Assembly: GCA_000156295.1 (NCBI GenBank)
Contig: DS999223.1
Coordinates: 323,447-387,446, forward strand
Source of the DNA: a marine gamma proteobacterium HTCC2148
GTDB taxonomy: Bacteria; Pseudomonadota; Gammaproteobacteria; Pseudomonadales; Halieaceae
Direction: 5' to 3'
Length of the DNA: 64,000 bases
Positions 9,767 through 22,406 of this stretch are shown piece by piece; position 1 is the stretch's first letter, and each line of letters begins with the position of its first letter. A model generated the notes under the pieces. The model was not told where the DNA came from and ran no database searches. It worked only from the letters and a program-made list of their open reading frames with translations. Both the position numbers and the translations under genes were made by a program.

Positions 9767-10255
9767 CTAGACACTAAGGCTGCGTAATTCCGGATCCTGT
9801 GTGCTATAGCGCCATAGCTCATCAAACAAATCCAGGTGTTTTTCTGTCGCAGCTCGCGAATCCGCTTCATAAAAGCCATCGTGATCCGCACCGCCGGGCT
9901 TGTAAAGAACACCACCCCGATCACGAATGATCACCGTCTGACCGTTCCAGTCTGGGTGACCTTCAAGCTTTCTGATTGCAATGAGACTGGGAATGCGGCG
10001 GGCGAGCGCCAGCAAGCGATGGCCACGACCAATCAGGCCACGGGAATCGGCTACTAAAATACGAACTTCAGATTGTCGAGAGCCTCTGGCCAGAGCGGAG
10101 AGCGCGCTGGTGAGTTCATCCTGGTCGAATACTGCGTGATCGAGGTGCGGGCTCAGGATGCTGACGTAGCGAGACGCGCTCGCGCACAGTTCTACCGCCA
10201 CTGCATCGAAAGGGTGAGGATATGCTATTGCCTGTGGATATTCCTTATCCGCCAT
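9767..10255 (-). CDS. Conserved hypothetical protein, PLD-like (DUF7931-like)
   Basis: 162-residue protein read leftward. It begins by assigning a residue group (FDAVAVELCASASRYVSILS) and continues with a strand-helix pattern seen in phospholipase D-like half-domains (VRILVADSRGLIGRGHRLLALARRIPSLIAIRKL), then VIIRDRGGVLYKPGG. The catalytic HKD motif of true PLD enzymes is not intact, so enzymatic activity is doubtful. The longer reading frame starts with TTG at 10273, but the ATG at 10255 is the more credible start. Similar proteins in Pseudomonas are annotated by domain of unknown function. It faces the YtoQ gene convergently and diverges from idh. Confidence 0.6.
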   Translation of the reverse strand: MADKEYPQAIAYPHPFDAVAVELCASASRYVSILSPHLDHAVFDQDELTSALSALARGSRQSEVRILVADSRGLIGRGHRLLALARRIPSLIAIRKLEGHPDWNGQTVIIRDRGGVLYKPGGADHDGFYEADSRAATEKHLDLFDELWRYSTQDPELRSLSV

Positions 10256-10486
10256 AGTGGTGTTTACCCGCAAGATAGATTGCTGCTTCGATAGTTTAGC
10301 CTACACCATAGCGGATCCCGGTCCTGCCTCCAAATTGGCCGAGGAGAGCATCAGAAAACCATTGATTATCAGTCGTTTAGACGCCTGCAGGGTATCGGGG
10401 AGGGTACAACATGAGGTATAGTTCGCGATCCAGAAATGTTACGTACACCAGCGCCATTACCACCTATTTGAACGTCAGAGGAAGCT

Positions 10487-12724
10487 ATGCCATCTAACAG
10501 CAATACTATTTACTACACCCTTACTGACGAAGCCCCGTCACTAGCCACTTGTTCATTGTTGCCAATCGTGCGTACTTTTACCTCAGCGGCAAATATAGAT
10601 GTGAAGATTACAGATATTTCTCTAGCAGGACGGATTTTATCGAGCTTTCCCGATTACCTTGAAGAAGATCAGCGAGTCGAAGATGGTCTGGCATTTTTGG
10701 GCGATCTGACTCAGGATCCTGCTGCCAATATCATCAAGCTCCCCAACATCAGTGCCTCTATACCGCAGCTCAAAGACTGTATCGCCGAATTGCAGGGGCA
10801 GGGCTACGCAGTACCCGACTACCCTGAGAATCCGCAGAGCGATGGAGACCACGACGTGCTTCAGCGCTACGGTAAAAGCCTTGGAAGCGCGGTTAACCCA
10901 GTCTTGCGCGAAGGTAATTCTGATCGCCGTGCGCCAAAAGCGGTAAAAGAGTTTGTGCGCAAGTACCCCCACTCAATGGGTAAGTGGAGCATGGCGTCAC
11001 GCAGCCATGCTGATTACATGCGCGACGGTGATTTTTATTCGGCGGAACGATCGGTGACCTTTGCCGATGCTGAAGATATTCGTATCGAATTTATTGATGC
11101 CAACGGTGAGGTCACCGTGAAGAAAGCACTGTCCATGCAGGCCGGCGAGGTTTTGGATAGCATGCGCATGAGCGCAGCGGCACTGCGTGAGTTCCTTGAG
11201 CAAACTATGGATGACGCCAAACACTCAGGCGTGATGTGGTCGCTGCACGTGAAGGCAACCATGATGAAAGTGTCTCACCCGATCGTGTTTGGCCATGCAG
11301 TGACTGTTTTTTACAAGGACCTGTTTGAAAAGTACGAGACTCTGTTTGATGAACTGGGCGTAAACCCGAACAACGGGCTGAGTAGCGTTTATGAAAAGAT
11401 CGAATCGCTGCCGCGCTCAAAGCGTGAAGAGATACTTGAGGATGTGCACGCTTGTTACGAAGAAAGGCCTGAGCTTGCGATGGTGGACTCTGTCAAAGGG
11501 ATCACCAATCTGCATGTACCAAGCGACGTGATTGTTGACGCATCTATGCCTGCGATGATTCGCAACGGTGGTAAAATGTGGGGCCCAGATGGTAAAGCCA
11601 AGGACTGTAAGGCGGTAATGCCGGAGAGCACCTACTCAACGATTTACCAGGAAATGATTAACTTTTGCAAAACCAATGGGGCATTCGACCCTACACAATG
11701 TGGCTCGGTACCCAATGTAGGCTTGATGGCCAAAAAAGCAGAAGAGTACGGCTCACACGATAAAACCTTTGAGGTTGACGCACCGGGCACAATGCGCGTG
11801 GTCGATAGCACAGGCAACACATTGATGGAGCACACCGTAGAGCCAGGTGACATCTGGCGTGCCTGCCAGACCAAGGATGAAGCCATTCGGGACTGGGTAA
11901 AACTGGCCGTGAACCGCTCTCGTGCGTCCGATACTCCGGTAATTTTCTGGTTGGACCGTAACCGGGCTCACGACATTGAGTTGATCAAAAAAGTTGAAGT
12001 CTATCTCAAGGAGCATGATACCGAGGGGCTGGATATTCGTATCATGACTTATGTAGAAGCGATTCGCCGCAGCATGGAACGAATGATCCGGGGCAGTGAC
12101 ACTATTTCAGCTACCGGCAACGTACTGCGTGACTACCTGACCGACCTGTTCCCGATAATGGAGCTGGGCACGTCAGCTAAAATGCTTTCTATTGTGCCCA
12201 TGTTGAAGGGCGGAGGCATGTACGAAACGGGCGCCGGTGGTTCAGCTCCCAAGCACGTACAGCAGCTCCAGGAAGAAAATCATTTGCGCTGGGATTCTCT
12301 CGGTGAATTCCTGGCTCTGGCAGTTTCGCTTGAAGATATGGGGATAAAGCAGGGCAATGCCCAGGCAACGCTACTGGCAAAGACCCTGGATGAGGCTACC
12401 GGCAAACTGCTTGCCAATAACAAGTCACCCTCTCGTAAAGTGGGCGAACTGGATAACCGTGGTAGTCATTTTTATCTGGGTATGTATTGGGCCGAGGCAC
12501 TGGCAGCGCAGTCAGAAGATACTGAGCTTGCTGAACGCTTCGCGCCCCTAGCTAAAGCCATGGCCAACGCAGAGAAGGATGTTGTGGCAGAACTGGAGCG
12601 CGCACAGGGTAAGCCCGTGGAAGAAGAAGGGTACGGCTATTATCACGCTGACCGTGCCGCGGTTAAACGAATCATGCGTCCCAGTGCTACCTTGAATGCG
12701 ATTCTGGCGGAAATAAATAGCTAA
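10487..12724 (+). CDS. idh: Isocitrate dehydrogenase, NADP-dependent, monomeric type (IDH-II)
   Basis: Oxidative decarboxylation of isocitrate to 2-oxoglutarate with NADP. At 745 residues it belongs to the large monomeric IDH family (Azotobacter/Corynebacterium type), unrelated in length and sequence organisation to the dimeric Icd. Family segments are visible throughout: [20 protein letters not shown] at the start, [63 protein letters not shown] and [19 protein letters not shown]. It stands alone: a PLD-like gene diverges upstream and roxA converges downstream. A dimeric Icd lies 5.5 kb to the right, so this genome carries both isozymes, as Pseudomonas aeruginosa does. Confidence 0.97.
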   Translation: MPSNSNTIYYTLTDEAPSLATCSLLPIVRTFTSAANIDVKITDISLAGRILSSFPDYLEEDQRVEDGLAFLGDLTQDPAANIIKLPNISASIPQLKDCIAELQGQGYAVPDYPENPQSDGDHDVLQRYGKSLGSAVNPVLREGNSDRRAPKAVKEFVRKYPHSMGKWSMASRSHADYMRDGDFYSAERSVTFADAEDIRIEFIDANGEVTVKKALSMQAGEVLDSMRMSAAALREFLEQTMDDAKHSGVMWSLHVKATMMKVSHPIVFGHAVTVFYKDLFEKYETLFDELGVNPNNGLSSVYEKIESLPRSKREEILEDVHACYEERPELAMVDSVKGITNLHVPSDVIVDASMPAMIRNGGKMWGPDGKAKDCKAVMPESTYSTIYQEMINFCKTNGAFDPTQCGSVPNVGLMAKKAEEYGSHDKTFEVDAPGTMRVVDSTGNTLMEHTVEPGDIWRACQTKDEAIRDWVKLAVNRSRASDTPVIFWLDRNRAHDIELIKKVEVYLKEHDTEGLDIRIMTYVEAIRRSMERMIRGSDTISATGNVLRDYLTDLFPIMELGTSAKMLSIVPMLKGGGMYETGAGGSAPKHVQQLQEENHLRWDSLGEFLALAVSLEDMGIKQGNAQATLLAKTLDEATGKLLANNKSPSRKVGELDNRGSHFYLGMYWAEALAAQSEDTELAERFAPLAKAMANAEKDVVAELERAQGKPVEEEGYGYYHADRAAVKRIMRPSATLNAILAEINS

Positions 12725-12775
12725 GAATCTATGCCACTGCTTTGAGAGCGGCAGCTTGCGCAGGGCTGTCGTCGG

Positions 12776-13909
12776 TTACAGTATAAACACACAGCCCGAC
12801 TCGAGAAGGTAGTCCAGCCAACCACTGGACTCGGGATCAGCGCTGGCAGCGGCCAGTTCTGCCTTATCTAGTTTCCAAGCATCAGACAGTGCTATTTGTA
12901 GAGGCATGATCGACTCAGAAAAACTGCGGCTATCGCCATTGGCAAATACGACTACTCTGCCGGCTTCATGCTGCCATGCCAGCTTAGCGGCGCTGTTAAG
13001 CTCAATGCCGTTGGCTCCGTCGCTCAGTTGTGAGCGCGCCTCAGAAAGCTCACCCTCATCCGGAAACTGCTCGTAGCGTGGCTCGGTAGCCAATTCTCCA
13101 AACCAGTGGTTACCTTCGCTTTGATCCAGCGCGGCCTGTATCTGTGCGCTTACCCGGTCAAGATCCCGTGGTCTTATTTCGCCTGGCCGCGTCGCCACTT
13201 CGATTCTGGCGTCGCTATAGAAAAGGTCAGGGTCTAACTGTTCAATCAGGGCATCGGTGAAACGAGACACCATTTCAGTGATTCGCGGCGCGCGAAAACC
13301 GATAGAAAACGTGGTGCATTCCCCTTGAGCCGTGCCCCAGTGAGCGATGCCAGGGGGCACATACAGTATGTCGCCAGGCTCCAAAAGATATTCAGCTTCG
13401 GTGTTAAACTGACTAAGCAGTCGCAGACTATCATGATCCACAAGTGGGCTGCTGGAATCACAAAACTGCCCTGTTTTCCACAGACGATGTCCTTCACCCT
13501 GTAACAGAAATACGTCGTAATTATCGAAGTGGGGACCCACGCTGCCGCCATCGCTGGCATAGCTGGCCATCACATCATCTACTCTCCATTGTGGGATAAA
13601 ATCCACCAGCTTTCGCAGCTGGGCCACCTCGGGGATATACTGGTCTACTGCCTGCACGAGCAACGTCCAGGGGTGTTTGCGTTGGTAGTCTGTAGCGGAA
13701 AAAGGCCCATGAAAAAGCTGCCAGTTGTCTTCCTGGTGCTCTACGATGCGTGCCTCTACTTCTTCTTCATATGCGAGCCCTGCAAGCTCGTCGCTACTGA
13801 TGGGAGGCTTAAAATTTTTGATAGCGCCTCGAATTAGCAGCGGTGCTTTTTGCCAGTGCTGAGCCAGGAATTGCTCTTTGTCGAGGTTTAACTCCCAGTC
13901 GCTGCTCAC
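12776..13909 (-). CDS. roxA: Ribosomal oxygenase RoxA (YcfD): 50S L16 arginine hydroxylase, JmjC/cupin
   Basis: Fe(II)/2-oxoglutarate oxygenase that hydroxylates an arginine of ribosomal protein L16 in E. coli. The 377 residues align by eye with YcfD along the length: HWQKAPLLIRGAI, SSDELAGLAYEEEVEARIV, LLVQAVDQY, then the metal motif H-x-D in GSVGPHFDNYDVFLLQG, EPGDILYVPPGIAHWG with the second His, and FSIGFRAP. The C-terminal winged-helix dimerisation part follows. The start is GTG at 13909, five bases after the purB stop, so translation is probably coupled. roxA next to purB is a common gammaproteobacterial arrangement. Confidence 0.94.
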   Translation of the reverse strand: MSSDWELNLDKEQFLAQHWQKAPLLIRGAIKNFKPPISSDELAGLAYEEEVEARIVEHQEDNWQLFHGPFSATDYQRKHPWTLLVQAVDQYIPEVAQLRKLVDFIPQWRVDDVMASYASDGGSVGPHFDNYDVFLLQGEGHRLWKTGQFCDSSSPLVDHDSLRLLSQFNTEAEYLLEPGDILYVPPGIAHWGTAQGECTTFSIGFRAPRITEMVSRFTDALIEQLDPDLFYSDARIEVATRPGEIRPRDLDRVSAQIQAALDQSEGNHWFGELATEPRYEQFPDEGELSEARSQLSDGANGIELNSAAKLAWQHEAGRVVVFANGDSRSFSESIMPLQIALSDAWKLDKAELAAASADPESSGWLDYLLESGCVFIL

Positions 13910-13914
13910 CGCAA

Positions 13915-15961
<2,047 letters not shown>

Positions 15962-17053
15962 TCAAGCCGTCCTCTCGATCACGCCGCCACCCAGGCAGGT
16001 TTCGCCCAGGTAGAAAACCACTGACTGTCCCGGTGTTATCGCTCGCTGCGGGGCGTCGAATTCGACCTGGTAACCACCTTTCTGTTCAGTAATGGTGCAA
16101 CTTTGATCGCTTTGTCGGTAGCGAACTTTGGCAGTACATTGCAGAGGTAGCGGTGGTGGCGCACCCGCCACCCAAAAAACCTCACCGGTGACCAGGCTTG
16201 ATTTGAACAACGCAGGATGATCATTGCCCTGGGCGACCAGTAATACGTTGTTATCCAGGTCCTTTTCTACCACGTACCAGGGATCGTCTGTGTGGTTGGC
16301 CAGACCACCAATTCCAAGGCCCTGGCGCTGTCCAATCGTGTGGTACATCAGTCCCTGATGTTGGCCCAGATGCTCGCCGTCCAGACTCACAATGTCACCC
16401 GGTTGAGCGGGTAAGTACTGTTGCAGGAAATCACTGAAACGGCGCTCACCGATAAAGCAAATACCGGTAGAATCTTTTTTCTTTGCGGTAGCCAGGTCGT
16501 ATTCTTCAGCGAGCGACCGTACTTCAGGTTTTTCTATATCGCCCACCGGGAATAATGTTTTAGCTAATTCCCTGTGACCGACTGCGTGAAGAAAATAGCT
16601 TTGATCCTTATTCGGATCCAGGCCTTTCAACAGAGTGGCTTGGCCGGCGGCTAGACCCAGTCGTGTGTAATGGCCAGTGGCTATCAGATCGGCACCAAGA
16701 GTGAGCGCGTAGTCGAGAAACGCCTTGAACTTGATTTCCCGGTTACAGAGGATATCGGGGTTGGGGGTTCGCCCGGCGCGATACTCGTCAAGGAAATGCT
16801 CGAATACATTGTCCCAGTATTCAGCGGCAAAGTTAGCGCCGTGTAACTTAATGCCTAGCTTGTCAGCGACTGCCTGCGCGTCGGCAAAGTCTTCTTTGGC
16901 GGTGCAGTATTCGGTGCCATCATCCTCTTCCCAATTTTTCATGAAAAGGCCTTCCACAGCATAGCCCTGCTCCTTCAGGAGAAGCGCAGATACAGAGGAA
17001 TCGACACCGCCAGACATGCCGACGATGACTTTTTTCGATGCGTTAAGGCTCAT
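15962..17053 (-). CDS. mnmA: tRNA-specific 2-thiouridylase MnmA (TrmU)
   Basis: Adds sulfur to U34 of tRNA-Lys, -Glu and -Gln, accepting it from the TusE relay. The ATP pyrophosphatase P-loop is SGGVDSS near the N-terminus ([19 protein letters not shown]), followed by MKNWEEDD. The two catalytic cysteines are present in [12 protein letters not shown] and [10 protein letters not shown]. The length of 363 residues is usual. Its ATG overlaps the nudJ stop in an ATGA arrangement, and hflD follows immediately. Confidence 0.97.
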   Translation of the reverse strand: MSLNASKKVIVGMSGGVDSSVSALLLKEQGYAVEGLFMKNWEEDDGTEYCTAKEDFADAQAVADKLGIKLHGANFAAEYWDNVFEHFLDEYRAGRTPNPDILCNREIKFKAFLDYALTLGADLIATGHYTRLGLAAGQATLLKGLDPNKDQSYFLHAVGHRELAKTLFPVGDIEKPEVRSLAEEYDLATAKKKDSTGICFIGERRFSDFLQQYLPAQPGDIVSLDGEHLGQHQGLMYHTIGQRQGLGIGGLANHTDDPWYVVEKDLDNNVLLVAQGNDHPALFKSSLVTGEVFWVAGAPPPLPLQCTAKVRYRQSDQSCTITEQKGGYQVEFDAPQRAITPGQSVVFYLGETCLGGGVIERTA

Positions 17054-17496
17054 TCGTATATGAGTTCCAGGGAGCTACTGAGTCCCTTGCGGTATTGCTC
17101 AATGGCAGCGACTACCAGCGGGCTTCGCATTCTATCAGAGTTAGCGAGAATTTCCTCGTAGCTCAGCCAGTGTACAGCGCTGATGTCGGGGTCAATACGG
17201 TAGTTTTCAAGCCGTCGAACAGGTTGTGCGAGAAAAGTGGTGCGGTGGTAAATAATGTCATTTGGCGCATGGTACAGCGATAATCCAAGCAAACCTGTGA
17301 GCTCAACGTCCCAGCCAGTTTCTTCCAGAGTTTCACGAACAGCCGCTTCGCTTAAGCTTTCACCCGGATCCAGGTGCCCCGCCGGCTGATTAAATACCAG
17401 CTGTTTTGTGGTCTTGTCGCGTTCCTCCACCATCAGGTATTTTCCCTCGCTGAAAACAACGGTGGCTACGGTGACGTGAGGAGGCCATTGCGCCAT
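17050..17496 (-). CDS. nudJ: NUDIX hydrolase NudJ-like phosphatase
   Basis: Small NUDIX pyrophosphohydrolase/phosphatase, like E. coli NudJ (HMP-PP, thiamine-PP and nucleotide substrates). The complete Nudix box is visible as [20 protein letters not shown] followed by TGW. The frame extends to 17625, but the ATG at 17496 has AAGGAGAAA immediately upstream and begins the family motif ([14 protein letters not shown]), so the 43-residue extension is rejected. The protein has 148 residues. It is between rluE and mnmA, overlapping mnmA by four bases, the same neighbourhood as in Pseudomonas. Confidence 0.93.
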   Translation of the reverse strand: MAQWPPHVTVATVVFSEGKYLMVEERDKTTKQLVFNQPAGHLDPGESLSEAAVRETLEETGWDVELTGLLGLSLYHAPNDIIYHRTTFLAQPVRRLENYRIDPDISAVHWLSYEEILANSDRMRSPLVVAAIEQYRKGLSSSLELIYE

Positions 17497-17497
17497 T

Positions 17498-18091
17498 TTA
17501 ATTTCTCCTTGGGCGTCGTCTGGTGGGACGCATATTTGTGGTGGCCGTGGTGTGGGCGTCGTCGATTCGGTATTCGCCGGGTGCAATGTCGCCCAAGCTC
17601 CAATCTCCAACGGCTTGGCGCACAAGTCTGAGAGTTGGGAACCCGACTGCGGCGGTCATACGTCGCACCTGTCGATTGCGGCCCTCGCGGATAGACAGTT
17701 CAAGCCAGGAATCAGGCACAGATTTGCGTTCCCTGACCGGTGGGTGTCTCGGCCATAATGCAGGTGGCTCGATTCGTCGCGCCCGAGCAGGCAGGGTGAG
17801 ACCATCTTTTAACTTCAGTGGTGCGCACAGCGCTGCTATCGACAGGTCGTCCAGTTCGCCCTCTACCTGCACCAGGTAGGTCTTCCACTGTTTGTGCCGG
17901 GGGTTAGCAATCTGCTGTTGCAGCTGGCCATTATCGGTCAGCAACAGCAAGCCTTCCGAATCATAGTCCAGTCGACCGGCTGCCCTGAACTCAGGTGCGC
18001 TGAGGAAATCCGCCAGGGTCCTGCGGCCCTCGGTATCGCTGAACTGGCTCAATACCCGAAAAGGCTTATTGAATAATATGATCTTGGCCAT
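17498..18091 (-). CDS. rluE: 23S rRNA pseudouridine synthase E
   Basis: RsuA-family pseudouridine synthase, expected to modify U2457 of 23S rRNA. The catalytic-Asp motif is GRLDYDSEGLLLLT, preceded by IILFNKPFRVLSQFSD and followed by KTYLVQVEG and EGRNRQVRRM. There is no N-terminal S4 domain, as in RluE. The ATG at 18091 (MAKIILFNKP) matches the family start better than the upstream in-frame codon at 18118. The gene heads a leftward run into nudJ, whose start lies one base beyond its stop. Confidence 0.93.
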   Translation of the reverse strand: MAKIILFNKPFRVLSQFSDTEGRRTLADFLSAPEFRAAGRLDYDSEGLLLLTDNGQLQQQIANPRHKQWKTYLVQVEGELDDLSIAALCAPLKLKDGLTLPARARRIEPPALWPRHPPVRERKSVPDSWLELSIREGRNRQVRRMTAAVGFPTLRLVRQAVGDWSLGDIAPGEYRIDDAHTTATTNMRPTRRRPRRN

Positions 18092-18203
18092 CGCTGAACC
18101 GGCTCCCGGGTCTCGCATCTGGAAACATCGCGTAGTAGCTGCTCCACGCTGTTTGCTGACTCAGCCAACAGAAGGAATCCCTCCCGCGTGCTATACTTTT
18201 TTC

Positions 18204-18219
18204 TGCCCCTATCGGGGCA
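18204..18219 (+). promoter_or_regulatory. Short hairpin in the icd leader
   Basis: TGCCCC-TATC-GGGGCA forms a perfect six-pair stem with a four-base loop 47 bases before the icd start. A TATACT hexamer at 18192-18197 just upstream could be a -10 element, which would put this hairpin at the very 5' end of the icd transcript and stabilise the mRNA. No good -35 is visible. The function is inferred. Confidence 0.3.
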
Positions 18220-18266
18220 TTCCTCGATCTTCTTGTTCATCAACCCGGCAATAATGGAGTACAAAC

Positions 18267-19520
18267 ATGGGCTACAAACATATTCAGGTTCCCAGTGAAG
18301 GTGACAAAATCACTGTCAACGAAGATCACAGCCTGAACGTCCCAGACAATCCTATCATTCCTTACATCGAAGGTGATGGTATTGGTGTTGATATCAGCCC
18401 TGTCATGATCGATGTTGTTAACGCCGCCGTGGAGAAAGCCTATGGAGGCGACAAAAAAATCTCCTGGATGGAAATTTTTACGGGTGAAAAAGCCGCGGGA
18501 ATGTACGACGGCGACTGGTTTCCCGAAGAAACACTTGAAGCGATTAAAGCCTATGCGGTCGCGATTAAAGGGCCCCTGACCACGCCAGTAGGTGGAGGCT
18601 TTCGATCGCTTAATGTAGCGCTGCGCCAGGAACTGGACCTGTATACCTGTTTGCGGCCAGTGCGCTGGTTCGAAGGTGTACCGTCGCCGGTTAAAGACCC
18701 GGGCGCTTGTAACATGGTGATATTCAGGGAGAACTCTGAAGATATCTACGCTGGCATTGAATACCAGGCAGGTACTGAAGAGGCCCAAAAGGTGGTTGAT
18801 TTCATTATTAACGAGATGGGCGCAAGCAAGATTCGGTTCCCACAGAATGTGGGCATAGGTATCAAGCCCGTATCAGAAGAGGGTACCAAGCGCCTGGTAC
18901 GCAAGGCCATTCAGTACGCGATCGATCAGGATCTGCCATCGGTGACCCTGGTCCACAAGGGCAATATCATGAAGTTCACCGAAGGTGCCTTTCGAGACTG
19001 GGGCTATGAATTGGCGCAACAAGAATTCGGTGGTGAATTGCTAGACGGTGGGCCCTGGGTATCTATCAAGAACCCTTCGACCGGTAAGGACATTGTTATC
19101 AAGGACGTGATTGCTGATGCCATGCTGCAACAAATACTGACCCGGCCCAGGGACTACAGTGTAGTGGCAACCCTTAACCTCAATGGCGATTACCTGTCTG
19201 ATGCGCTGGCTGCCCAGGTCGGAGGCATTGGTATTGCGCCCGGAGCCAATCTGTCGGACACCATTGCCTTATTTGAGGCTACCCACGGCACTGCGCCCAA
19301 GTACGCTGGCCAGGACAAAGTAAATCCGGGGTCGCTGATACTTTCAGCGGAAATGATGCTGCGCCATATTGGCTGGAACGAGGCCGCAGACCTGATTATT
19401 AAGGGCATGAATGGGGCTATTCAGGCGGGCACTGTAACTTACGACTTTGAACGTCTGATGGAAGGAGCACGCTTACTGAGTTGTTCAGAGTTTGGACAGG
19501 CCATCAACAAATCCATGTGA
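18267..19520 (+). CDS. icd: Isocitrate dehydrogenase, NADP-dependent, homodimeric type
   Basis: TCA-cycle isocitrate dehydrogenase of the E. coli type, 417 residues. Visible family segments are [13 protein letters not shown], the substrate loop [42 protein letters not shown] and [20 protein letters not shown]114 corresponds to the serine phosphorylated by IDH kinase/phosphatase in E. coli (Ser113), so regulation at the glyoxylate branch point is possible; aceK is not in this window. Divergent from rluE across 148 bases. A second, monomeric isozyme lies at 10.5 kb. Confidence 0.97.
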   Translation: MGYKHIQVPSEGDKITVNEDHSLNVPDNPIIPYIEGDGIGVDISPVMIDVVNAAVEKAYGGDKKISWMEIFTGEKAAGMYDGDWFPEETLEAIKAYAVAIKGPLTTPVGGGFRSLNVALRQELDLYTCLRPVRWFEGVPSPVKDPGACNMVIFRENSEDIYAGIEYQAGTEEAQKVVDFIINEMGASKIRFPQNVGIGIKPVSEEGTKRLVRKAIQYAIDQDLPSVTLVHKGNIMKFTEGAFRDWGYELAQQEFGGELLDGGPWVSIKNPSTGKDIVIKDVIADAMLQQILTRPRDYSVVATLNLNGDYLSDALAAQVGGIGIAPGANLSDTIALFEATHGTAPKYAGQDKVNPGSLILSAEMMLRHIGWNEAADLIIKGMNGAIQAGTVTYDFERLMEGARLLSCSEFGQAINKSM

Positions 19521-19616
19521 TACCCGCGTTTTTGTCGCAGATAAAGGCCCCTTAAAAAACGTGGGCTCTACTTTTTGAGTCTGCAAAAGCCGAGGCTTTG
19601 TCTAGTTTGCGGCCCC

Positions 19617-19646
19617 TTGAAAACCCGAGTATTGTATCCATATACA
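19617..19646 (+). promoter_or_regulatory. Candidate sigma-70 promoter for clpS-clpA
   Basis: TTGAAA at 19617-19622 and TATACA at 19641-19646 are separated by 18 bases and lie 67 bases before the clpS start. Both hexamers are close to consensus. A small AAAGC-CGAG-GCTTT hairpin precedes them at 19586-19599 and could close the icd transcript. This is a pattern call only. Confidence 0.45.
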
Positions 19647-19712
19647 GTAATCAACAAGCATAGAAATAAGAGTGGTGCAGTGCAGTACATCCATACAGAC
19701 AGTAACGTGCGT

Positions 19713-20036
19713 ATGAGTAAAGAGGAAGAGGACGTCGATGGCGGCCTGGCGCTGCAGGAGAGTAAGCCTGAGCTTAAGAAGCCGCCTTTATTCAAAGTGG
19801 TATTGATGAATGACGATTACACTCCCATGGAGTTTGTCGTTGAGGTGTTGGAGTCTTTCTTCCGAATGAACAGGGAGCAAGCCACTCACGTAATGCTGAC
19901 AGTGCATACGCAAGGCAAGGGAGTCTGCGGGATATTTACCCGTGATATCGCTGAAACCAAAGCTGCACAGGTCAATCAGTACGCCAGAGAAAGCGAGCAT
20001 CCGTTATTGTGTGAAGTAGAGGCATCAGAGGGCTAA
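19713..20036 (+). CDS. clpS: ClpS, N-degron adaptor of the ClpAP protease
   Basis: Delivers proteins with destabilising N-terminal residues to ClpA. The core reads [20 protein letters not shown], with the N-degron pocket Asn-Asp, then the helix [14 protein letters not shown] and the strand [14 protein letters not shown]. The frame is open upstream to 19575, but the residues before the ATG at 19713 do not resemble the family; a GTG at 19707 is a second possibility. From 19713 the protein has 107 residues, the usual ClpS size. clpA starts 15 bases downstream. Confidence 0.95.
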   Translation: MSKEEEDVDGGLALQESKPELKKPPLFKVVLMNDDYTPMEFVVEVLESFFRMNREQATHVMLTVHTQGKGVCGIFTRDIAETKAAQVNQYARESEHPLLCEVEASEG

Positions 20037-20051
20037 AGCCCAGGAGTAATT

Positions 20052-22337
20052 ATGCTGAGTAACGATCTGGAACAGTCCCTGAACGACGCGTTTCGCGGCG
20101 CCAGGGCTAAGCGCCACGAGTTCATGACTGTGGAGCACCTGCTGCTTGCATTGCTAGATAATAACGATGCCATCAGGGTCCTAAAAGCTTGTGGCGCCGA
20201 CATAGGCGGCCTGCGCGGTGACTTGGTAGAGTTCGTTGATGCAACCACTCCGCTGATACCGGAGGAGGACGAAGATCGCGATACTCAGCCTACCCTGGGA
20301 TTTCAGCGGGTTTTGCAGAGAGCCGTTTTCCACGTGCAGTCCTCAGGCAAGAGTGAGGTGACAGGCGCCAACGTCTTGGTAGCCATTTTCAGTGAGTCCG
20401 AAAGCCAGGCAGTATTCTTCCTCAAGACACAGAGTATTGCTCGTCTGGACGTGGTGAACTACATGACCCACGGTATCTCCAAAGTTTCAGGGGAAAGTGA
20501 ATCCAGCGAACCGGATCAATCCACGGACGCAGAAGGCAATGTGCAAGAAGAGGGCGAGGGCAATCCTCTTGACAGTTATGCCACAAATCTCAACAAGGAA
20601 GCGGCCGAGGGGCACATCGACCCCCTGATCGGGCGGGTACCTGAGGTGGAGCGAGTTGCACAGATTCTCGCTCGCAGACGCAAAAATAATCCACTGCTGG
20701 TGGGCGAGTCAGGTGTGGGCAAGACCGCCATTGTGGAGGGACTGGCCAAAAAGATTGTCGATGGCGATGTGCCGGAGATATTAAAAGATGCAGTCGTTTA
20801 TTCCCTGGACCTGGGCGCTCTGCTAGCCGGAACCAAGTATCGAGGCGACTTCGAAAAGCGATTTAAGGGGCTGTTGGCGGAACTCAAAAACCGTGATCAC
20901 GCTATTCTGTTTATCGATGAGGTGCATACTATTATTGGTGCGGGCGCAGCCTCCGGTGGTGTTATGGACGCCAGTAATTTGCTCAAGCCATTACTCAGCT
21001 CAGGAAAATTGCGTTGCGTCGGTTCAACCACATTCCAGGAATACCGAGGCATATTCGACAAAGATAAGGCCCTAAGTCGGCGCTTTCAGAAAATTGATGT
21101 CATGGAACCCAGCCCGGACGATGCTTACAAGATTCTGAAGGGGCTCAAATCCCGGTTTGAAGAGCATCACGGCCTACGGTACACCGACAAAGCGTTGCGC
21201 GTTGCCACCGATCTTTCGGCTCGCTATATCACCGACCGCTTTTTGCCTGACAAAGCCATCGACGTGATCGACGAGGCGGGTGCGTTCCAACAGCTGGTGG
21301 CCCCCTCCAAGCGCAAGAAAGTCATTGGGGTAGGGGACATTGAGACCGTCATCGCCAAAATTGCACGCATTCCTCCCAAGACGGTCAGCACAAACGACAA
21401 AGAAACGCTGAAGAAGCTGGAGCAAAATCTGCAGATGGTTGTGTTCGGGCAAGACCGCGCCATTAGCAGCCTTGCAACCTCCATCAAGCTGGCGCGAGCG
21501 GGCCTGAAATCCAGCGACAAGCCTATCGGTTCGTTTTTACTGGCTGGTCCCACGGGAGTGGGCAAAACCGAAGTGACCCGACAACTTGCCATGCAACTGG
21601 GATTGGAGCTTATCCGCTTCGATATGTCTGAGTACATGGAGCGGCACACAGTGTCACGACTCATCGGAGCCCCTCCAGGCTACGTTGGTTTTGACCAGGG
21701 AGGGCTGTTGACCGATGCGGTCACCAAGCACCCCCATGCGGTGGTATTGCTCGATGAAATTGAAAAGGCACACCCTGAAGTGTTTAACCTGCTCTTGCAG
21801 GTGATGGATCATGGCACCTTAACCGATAACAACGGGCGCAAAGCTGATTTTCGTAACGTTATTGTGATCATGACAACCAATGCCGGTGCGGAAAGTATCA
21901 GTCGGCGCACGATTGGCTTCACCAGCCAGGATCACAGTACCGATGGTATGGAAGCGATCAATCGCATGTTCACTCCGGAATTCCGCAATCGTTTGGACAG
22001 CATTGTGCAGTTCGATCCGCTGGGCGAGGACGTTATCCTGACGGTGGTGGACAAATTCCTCACTGAGCTACAAGGTCAGTTGGATGAAAAGCGAGTCACC
22101 ATCGACGTTGATGAAGACGCGCGGCTGTGGCTGGTTGAAAAGGGGTACGACAAAAACATGGGCGCCAGACCCATGGAGCGAGTCATTCAGGAATACATCA
22201 AGAAGCCACTGGCGGAAATGGTGCTGTTCGGCGGGCTGTCACAATCAGGAGGCACAGCCCTGGTGCGGCTCAATAAGGCCGAGAATAAGCTTGACGTTGT
22301 AATGGAAGAGGAAGAGTTGGCTCTGGAAGAGAGCTAG
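20052..22337 (+). CDS. clpA: ClpA, ATPase and unfoldase subunit of ClpAP
   Basis: Hexameric AAA+ unfoldase that feeds substrates to ClpP. An N-terminal double-repeat domain (residues 1-145), then two AAA modules: Walker A GESGVGKTA and Walker B LFIDEVHTIIGAG in the first, Walker A GPTGVGKTE and LLDEIEKAHPEVF in the second. The arginine-finger region GFDQGGLLTDAV and the ClpP-contacting loop region between the modules are as expected. 761 residues is normal. AGGAG lies nine bases before the ATG. It forms an operon with clpS; clpP is elsewhere. Confidence 0.98.
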   Translation: MLSNDLEQSLNDAFRGARAKRHEFMTVEHLLLALLDNNDAIRVLKACGADIGGLRGDLVEFVDATTPLIPEEDEDRDTQPTLGFQRVLQRAVFHVQSSGKSEVTGANVLVAIFSESESQAVFFLKTQSIARLDVVNYMTHGISKVSGESESSEPDQSTDAEGNVQEEGEGNPLDSYATNLNKEAAEGHIDPLIGRVPEVERVAQILARRRKNNPLLVGESGVGKTAIVEGLAKKIVDGDVPEILKDAVVYSLDLGALLAGTKYRGDFEKRFKGLLAELKNRDHAILFIDEVHTIIGAGAASGGVMDASNLLKPLLSSGKLRCVGSTTFQEYRGIFDKDKALSRRFQKIDVMEPSPDDAYKILKGLKSRFEEHHGLRYTDKALRVATDLSARYITDRFLPDKAIDVIDEAGAFQQLVAPSKRKKVIGVGDIETVIAKIARIPPKTVSTNDKETLKKLEQNLQMVVFGQDRAISSLATSIKLARAGLKSSDKPIGSFLLAGPTGVGKTEVTRQLAMQLGLELIRFDMSEYMERHTVSRLIGAPPGYVGFDQGGLLTDAVTKHPHAVVLLDEIEKAHPEVFNLLLQVMDHGTLTDNNGRKADFRNVIVIMTTNAGAESISRRTIGFTSQDHSTDGMEAINRMFTPEFRNRLDSIVQFDPLGEDVILTVVDKFLTELQGQLDEKRVTIDVDEDARLWLVEKGYDKNMGARPMERVIQEYIKKPLAEMVLFGGLSQSGGTALVRLNKAENKLDVVMEEEELALEES

Positions 22338-22357
22338 CAGAGCCTTTTCTAATCAGG

Positions 22358-22377
22358 TAGCCCAGGCAACTGGGCTA
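22358..22377. terminator. Hairpin between convergent clpA and infA
   Basis: TAGCCCAG-GCAA-CTGGGCTA is a perfect eight-pair stem with a GNRA-type tetraloop on the plus strand, placed in the 69-base gap between the clpA and infA stops. There is no clear T tract on either side, so it could be a bidirectional terminator or a 3' end-stabilising structure. Confidence 0.5.
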
Positions 22378-22406
22378 TCCGCAACACCACAGGCAAATCT
22401 GCAGCG

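Noticed and set aside
17497-17625. 43-residue N-terminal extension of nudJ
   Set aside because: AAGGAG directly precedes the ATG at 17496; the extension lies in rluE and has no family similarity.
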